This document shows, in pieces, positions 61,423 to 64,000 of a stretch of 64,000 bases of DNA. The stretch is from NCBI RefSeq assembly GCF_002287075.1, contig NZ_NSKE01000004.1:186001-250000 (forward strand), given 5' to 3'. The notes under the pieces were generated by a model that saw only the letters and a list, made by a program, of their open reading frames with translations, was not told the DNA's origin and searched no databases. A program made the position numbers and the translations under genes. Every line of letters starts with the position of its first letter. Positions within the stretch are counted from its first letter, which is position 1. This DNA is from Fodinibius salipaludis. Lineage in GTDB: Bacteria > Bacteroidota > Rhodothermia > Balneolales > Balneolaceae.

Positions 61423-62634
61423 ATGAGTTCTCGCAATCTTGTTGTGGCATTTGGTGGTGTTTCACCGGAGCACGAAGTATCAGTGCTTACGGCTATGCAG
61501 GTCATCGCCTCTCTGAAGGAAACCAATTACAACATCATTCCGCTTTATATTTCAAAATCGGGACGGTGGCTGACGGGCGATCTACTTCTGGAAATGGAAA
61601 ACTACCAGGATCTCGACGAGCTTAAAGAGGAGGCTACCCACTGCACCTTTTCCCATGACAATTTAGGCCAACCCGTACTGTTAGAAACAGAGAAAAAAGG
61701 ATTATTCAGTTCTCCCGAGAGTTATACTATCCACGCTCTTATTCCGGCATTCCACGGATCGGAGGGAGAAAATGGAGCCTTCCAGGGCACTTGCGAAATG
61801 TACAATATTCCATATGCAGGAAGCAACGTTCTTGCTTCGAGCCTGGGAATGGACAAAATAAAAGCAAAAGATATTTGCCGGGCCCATGACCTCCCAATTG
61901 TAGAGGGATTCGATTTCTATGAATCAGAATGGGTTAAAGACCAACAATCGATTTTAAAATTTGCCGAACAACTTGGCTATCCCGTCATCTTGAAACCGGT
62001 AAATCTTGGCAGCAGTATTGGCGTTTCCAGAGCCGAACACAAAGATGAGCTTATTGAAGCCATAGAAACAGCTTTTAGATACGATGAAAACCTAATGGTA
62101 GAAAGGGCTATATCGCCCCTCCTTGAGATTAACTGCTCGGTGTTGGGTACGGCCCATGACCTTCAAACAAGCGTATGTGAGCGACCTCTGGGTGAGGATG
62201 AGACGCTTTCTTTTGAGGATAAGTATCAGTCTGACAACGGATCCCAAAAAGGAATGGCTTCGGCCGATCGTGAGATTCCCGCTGATATTTCAGATGAACT
62301 GACTCAAAAAATACAGTCGCTGTCAGAAAAGATATTTAAACTATTCAGAGCCTCGGGCATCGCCCGTCTTGATTTCCTGGTTAATGCGGATACCGAAGAA
62401 CTCTATTTTAATGAAATCAACACCATTCCGGGCTCGTTCTCGTTTTATCTTTGGGAGGAAAGCGGAATGAATATGCGCGAATTAATGCTAAAGTTAATCG
62501 ATATCGCTACCGAACAGCATAAGAAGAAAGTTGGACGTATTCGCTCTTATGATACAAACCTTCTGAATGAAAAAGCTGTAAAAGGCATTAAAGGCTTAAA
62601 AGGAACGCAACAACAAGGGGCTTCGGATAAATAA
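61423..62634 (+). CDS. ddl: D-alanine--D-alanine ligase
   Basis: Cytoplasmic ATP-grasp ligase making the D-Ala-D-Ala dipeptide used by MurF. The start VVAFGGVSPEHEVSVLTAMQ has the HEVS signature, then HGSEGENGAFQGTCEMYNIP and YAGSN, LKPVNLGSSIGVSRA, and the C-terminal FNEINTIPGSF with the Mg-binding Glu and Asn. These fit the VanA/DdlA branch with a serine/omega-loop region (SDNGSQKGMASADR). At 403 residues it is longer than most Ddl (300-370) because of a basic C-terminal tail. It lies well outside the dcw cluster. The binding-protein gene follows after 27 bases. Confidence 0.95.
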   Translation: MSSRNLVVAFGGVSPEHEVSVLTAMQVIASLKETNYNIIPLYISKSGRWLTGDLLLEMENYQDLDELKEEATHCTFSHDNLGQPVLLETEKKGLFSSPESYTIHALIPAFHGSEGENGAFQGTCEMYNIPYAGSNVLASSLGMDKIKAKDICRAHDLPIVEGFDFYESEWVKDQQSILKFAEQLGYPVILKPVNLGSSIGVSRAEHKDELIEAIETAFRYDENLMVERAISPLLEINCSVLGTAHDLQTSVCERPLGEDETLSFEDKYQSDNGSQKGMASADREIPADISDELTQKIQSLSEKIFKLFRASGIARLDFLVNADTEELYFNEINTIPGSFSFYLWEESGMNMRELMLKLIDIATEQHKKKVGRIRSYDTNLLNEKAVKGIKGLKGTQQQGASDK

Positions 62635-62661
62635 ATTGTTACAAACTACAATTTTCGAATT

Positions 62662-64000
62662 ATGAAATTACTTAGCTCACAGAATTATCTGCCTGTCTTT
62701 ATTTTATCGTTACTGCTGCTATGGGGATGCAAACAGCCCGAAACAATCGTTATAGAAGATGAACCCACTGTTTCGGCGCCTTCCGATACCACTGAAGAAT
62801 ATCCCACCGGCGATGATGATTCCGATTTCCGACAACTGGTTATCGGGGAATATCAATCCATCACAAGTTTTGATCCCCTGCTGGCAGATAATGGAGCGAC
62901 GATGCGAGCCCTGCAACTGATTTACGAAGGCCTCGTCCGCCTGGATGCCGATGGAAAAACCATTCCCGCCGTAGCAAAAGGTTGGGAAGTCAACAATGAC
63001 TCGCTAACCTATACTTTTACCCTCAAGCAAAATATTTACTATCACGACAGTGATGTATTTAACACCGGAACCGGCCGACGCCTTACCGCCCGTGATGTAA
63101 AATTTGTTTTTGAGCGAATGGCCAAACTCGGTAACCCTCCCACAGCTGCAAAGTTGTTTTGGGATATCAAAGGTTTTGAGCCCTTTTATCAGGAGCAACA
63201 CAAGGTTTATGAACTGGAAAAACGGACGCTCTCCGAGGTATCAGGCATTCAAACACCAAATGACAGTACCGTTGTTTTTGAACTCCATGAGCAAGATCCT
63301 CAGTTTTTAAAAAAGCTGGCTACTCCCTATGCCGTAATTTATCCGCGGGAGGCTGTGGCTTCCACATCAAATTCTTTTGCTCCCGTTGGCACGGGGCCGT
63401 TTACGCTTTCATCACAAACCGCTGATTCGGCCTATATTTTTGCTAAATCCCAGAAATATCATGCAGCCACAACTATTCGCCTAAACAGGGTTGATATTCT
63501 TACAAGCAGTTCCAAATCCAAACTAATGCGACAAATAGGGTCGGGTGATATCCAGTTACTCCCTGAACTCGGGCCCAACATGATACAGAATGTTGCCACA
63601 GATGAAGGAATGCTTAAAACGGGATTCAATGATCGATATACATTGACAAAACGGGACAACTTTAATGAAATCGTCATCCGCTCTAATCCAAGTGCAGGTA
63701 TCACTAATGAAGATGCAAACCGCATATCACACTTGGCTTATTCCAATACATCCTCCTACTTTGAACAACTGCCCGGTTCTATTATCACTGTTGATTCGAC
63801 TGCAAATCAGCAGCAATCAGGTACAACTCTTACTAAAGAGCGTTTATATGCGGCTTTTTCTGAGGATCCGTTTGCCCGAACTTATCTGGCGAACCTTGCA
63901 GAAACATTGGGACGCCAAAACGTGGAGCTGAACATGACTAAACTGCGTATCCCTACAAAAAATATTGATCTATGGGTCACACAGCATACTCCCCTCATTC
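62662..64000 (+). CDS. Peptide/nickel-type ABC transporter substrate-binding lipoprotein, N-terminal part
   Basis: The frame is open from the ATG at 62662 to the window edge (446 codons, no stop), so the gene is partial at its 3' end. The signal peptide MKLLSSQNYLPVFILSLLLL and WGCKQ ends in a lipobox cysteine. The mature part has the SBP_bac_5 pattern: YQSITSFDPLLADNGATMRA, LQLIYEGLVRLD, KGWEVNNDSLTYTFTLKQNI and YYHDSDVF, then LTARDVKFVFERM and APVGTGPFTLSS. Such proteins bind oligopeptides or similar solutes for an ABC importer. It starts 27 bases after ddl, so the two may be co-transcribed, perhaps for recycling of cell-wall peptides (speculative). Confidence 0.88.
   Translation, partial: MKLLSSQNYLPVFILSLLLLWGCKQPETIVIEDEPTVSAPSDTTEEYPTGDDDSDFRQLVIGEYQSITSFDPLLADNGATMRALQLIYEGLVRLDADGKTIPAVAKGWEVNNDSLTYTFTLKQNIYYHDSDVFNTGTGRRLTARDVKFVFERMAKLGNPPTAAKLFWDIKGFEPFYQEQHKVYELEKRTLSEVSGIQTPNDSTVVFELHEQDPQFLKKLATPYAVIYPREAVASTSNSFAPVGTGPFTLSSQTADSAYIFAKSQKYHAATTIRLNRVDILTSSSKSKLMRQIGSGDIQLLPELGPNMIQNVATDEGMLKTGFNDRYTLTKRDNFNEIVIRSNPSAGITNEDANRISHLAYSNTSSYFEQLPGSIITVDSTANQQQSGTTLTKERLYAAFSEDPFARTYLANLAETLGRQNVELNMTKLRIPTKNIDLWVTQHTPLI

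Noticed and set aside
1-64000. CRISPR array, prophage, integron or defence island
   Set aside because: No regularly spaced repeats, integrase, transposase, cas or toxin-antitoxin genes were found; the dispersed repeats are single copies in gaps rather than arrays.

Overview
The window reads as chromosome of a Gram-negative bacterium on the Bacteroidota side of the tree, most likely Balneolota/Rhodothermota (a halophilic Balneola/Fodinibius-like organism). This is inferred from the Bacteroidota-type order of the division cluster (no murF or murB in it), a TonB-dependent receptor, several outer-membrane barrels ending in F, a CarB lacking the C-terminal allosteric domain, weak Shine-Dalgarno use and acidic proteins. 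It is core chromosome: no phage, integrase, transposase, CRISPR array, rRNA or tRNA was seen.

Layout. 1-14305: the dcw cluster on the plus strand (end of rsmH, ftsL-like, ftsI with PASTA domains, murE, mraY, murD, ftsW, murG, murC, ftsQ, ftsA, ftsZ) closed by a terminator. 14572-26178: an S9 peptidase, a TauE/PhzF pair, mutS2, two uncharacterised envelope proteins, a divergent uroporphyrinogen-III synthase paralogue, an Omp85 barrel and an AhpD-like protein. 26283-38679: an SGNH hydrolase, a TonB receptor and an iron-binding lipoprotein, divergent hemY, pruA, a coiled-coil lipoprotein, small metabolic genes, a decayed Gfo/Idh oxidoreductase and a CDGSH protein. 38681-47838: the heme block on the minus strand (hemH-hemA-hemC-hemD-hemE-hemF-hemB-hemL), which with hemY gives every step from glutamyl-tRNA to protoheme. 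48177-54619: a two-component system, an SDR, a fasciclin protein, a DUF58 protein, a DDAH-like enzyme and a CPXCG protein. 54670-64000: a structured leader, carA, carB, recQ, ddl and the start of a peptide-type ABC binding lipoprotein.

The most notable signals are regulatory and structural. A dyad TTAGA-N5-TCTAA occurs upstream of three iron/heme loci (TonB receptor; iron-binding protein/hemY; hemH operon), suggesting one iron-responsive regulon. The hemF frame is fused to an N-terminal DUF559 nuclease-like domain, and the DUF559 segment is bracketed by outward-facing copies of a CCCCCTT/AAGGGGG palindrome, as if a small mobile module had captured the 5' end of hemF. Ferrochelatase carries a five-cysteine insertion near its N-terminus. 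carA is preceded by a non-coding stretch with four hairpins and a strong terminator only about 40 bases before the start codon.

The intergenic gaps hold at least three families of short inverted repeats. One has ends like ATGTCATSCTGAA (eight copies, two of them about 95 bp and nearly identical in opposite orientation around hemB-hemD), one is CCCCCTTCRAAGGGGG and one is GGCGTATCGCAATACGCC. Several have altered gene ends: the stop codons of murG and hemD lie in repeat sequence, and an apparent upstream start of hemB is repeat-derived.
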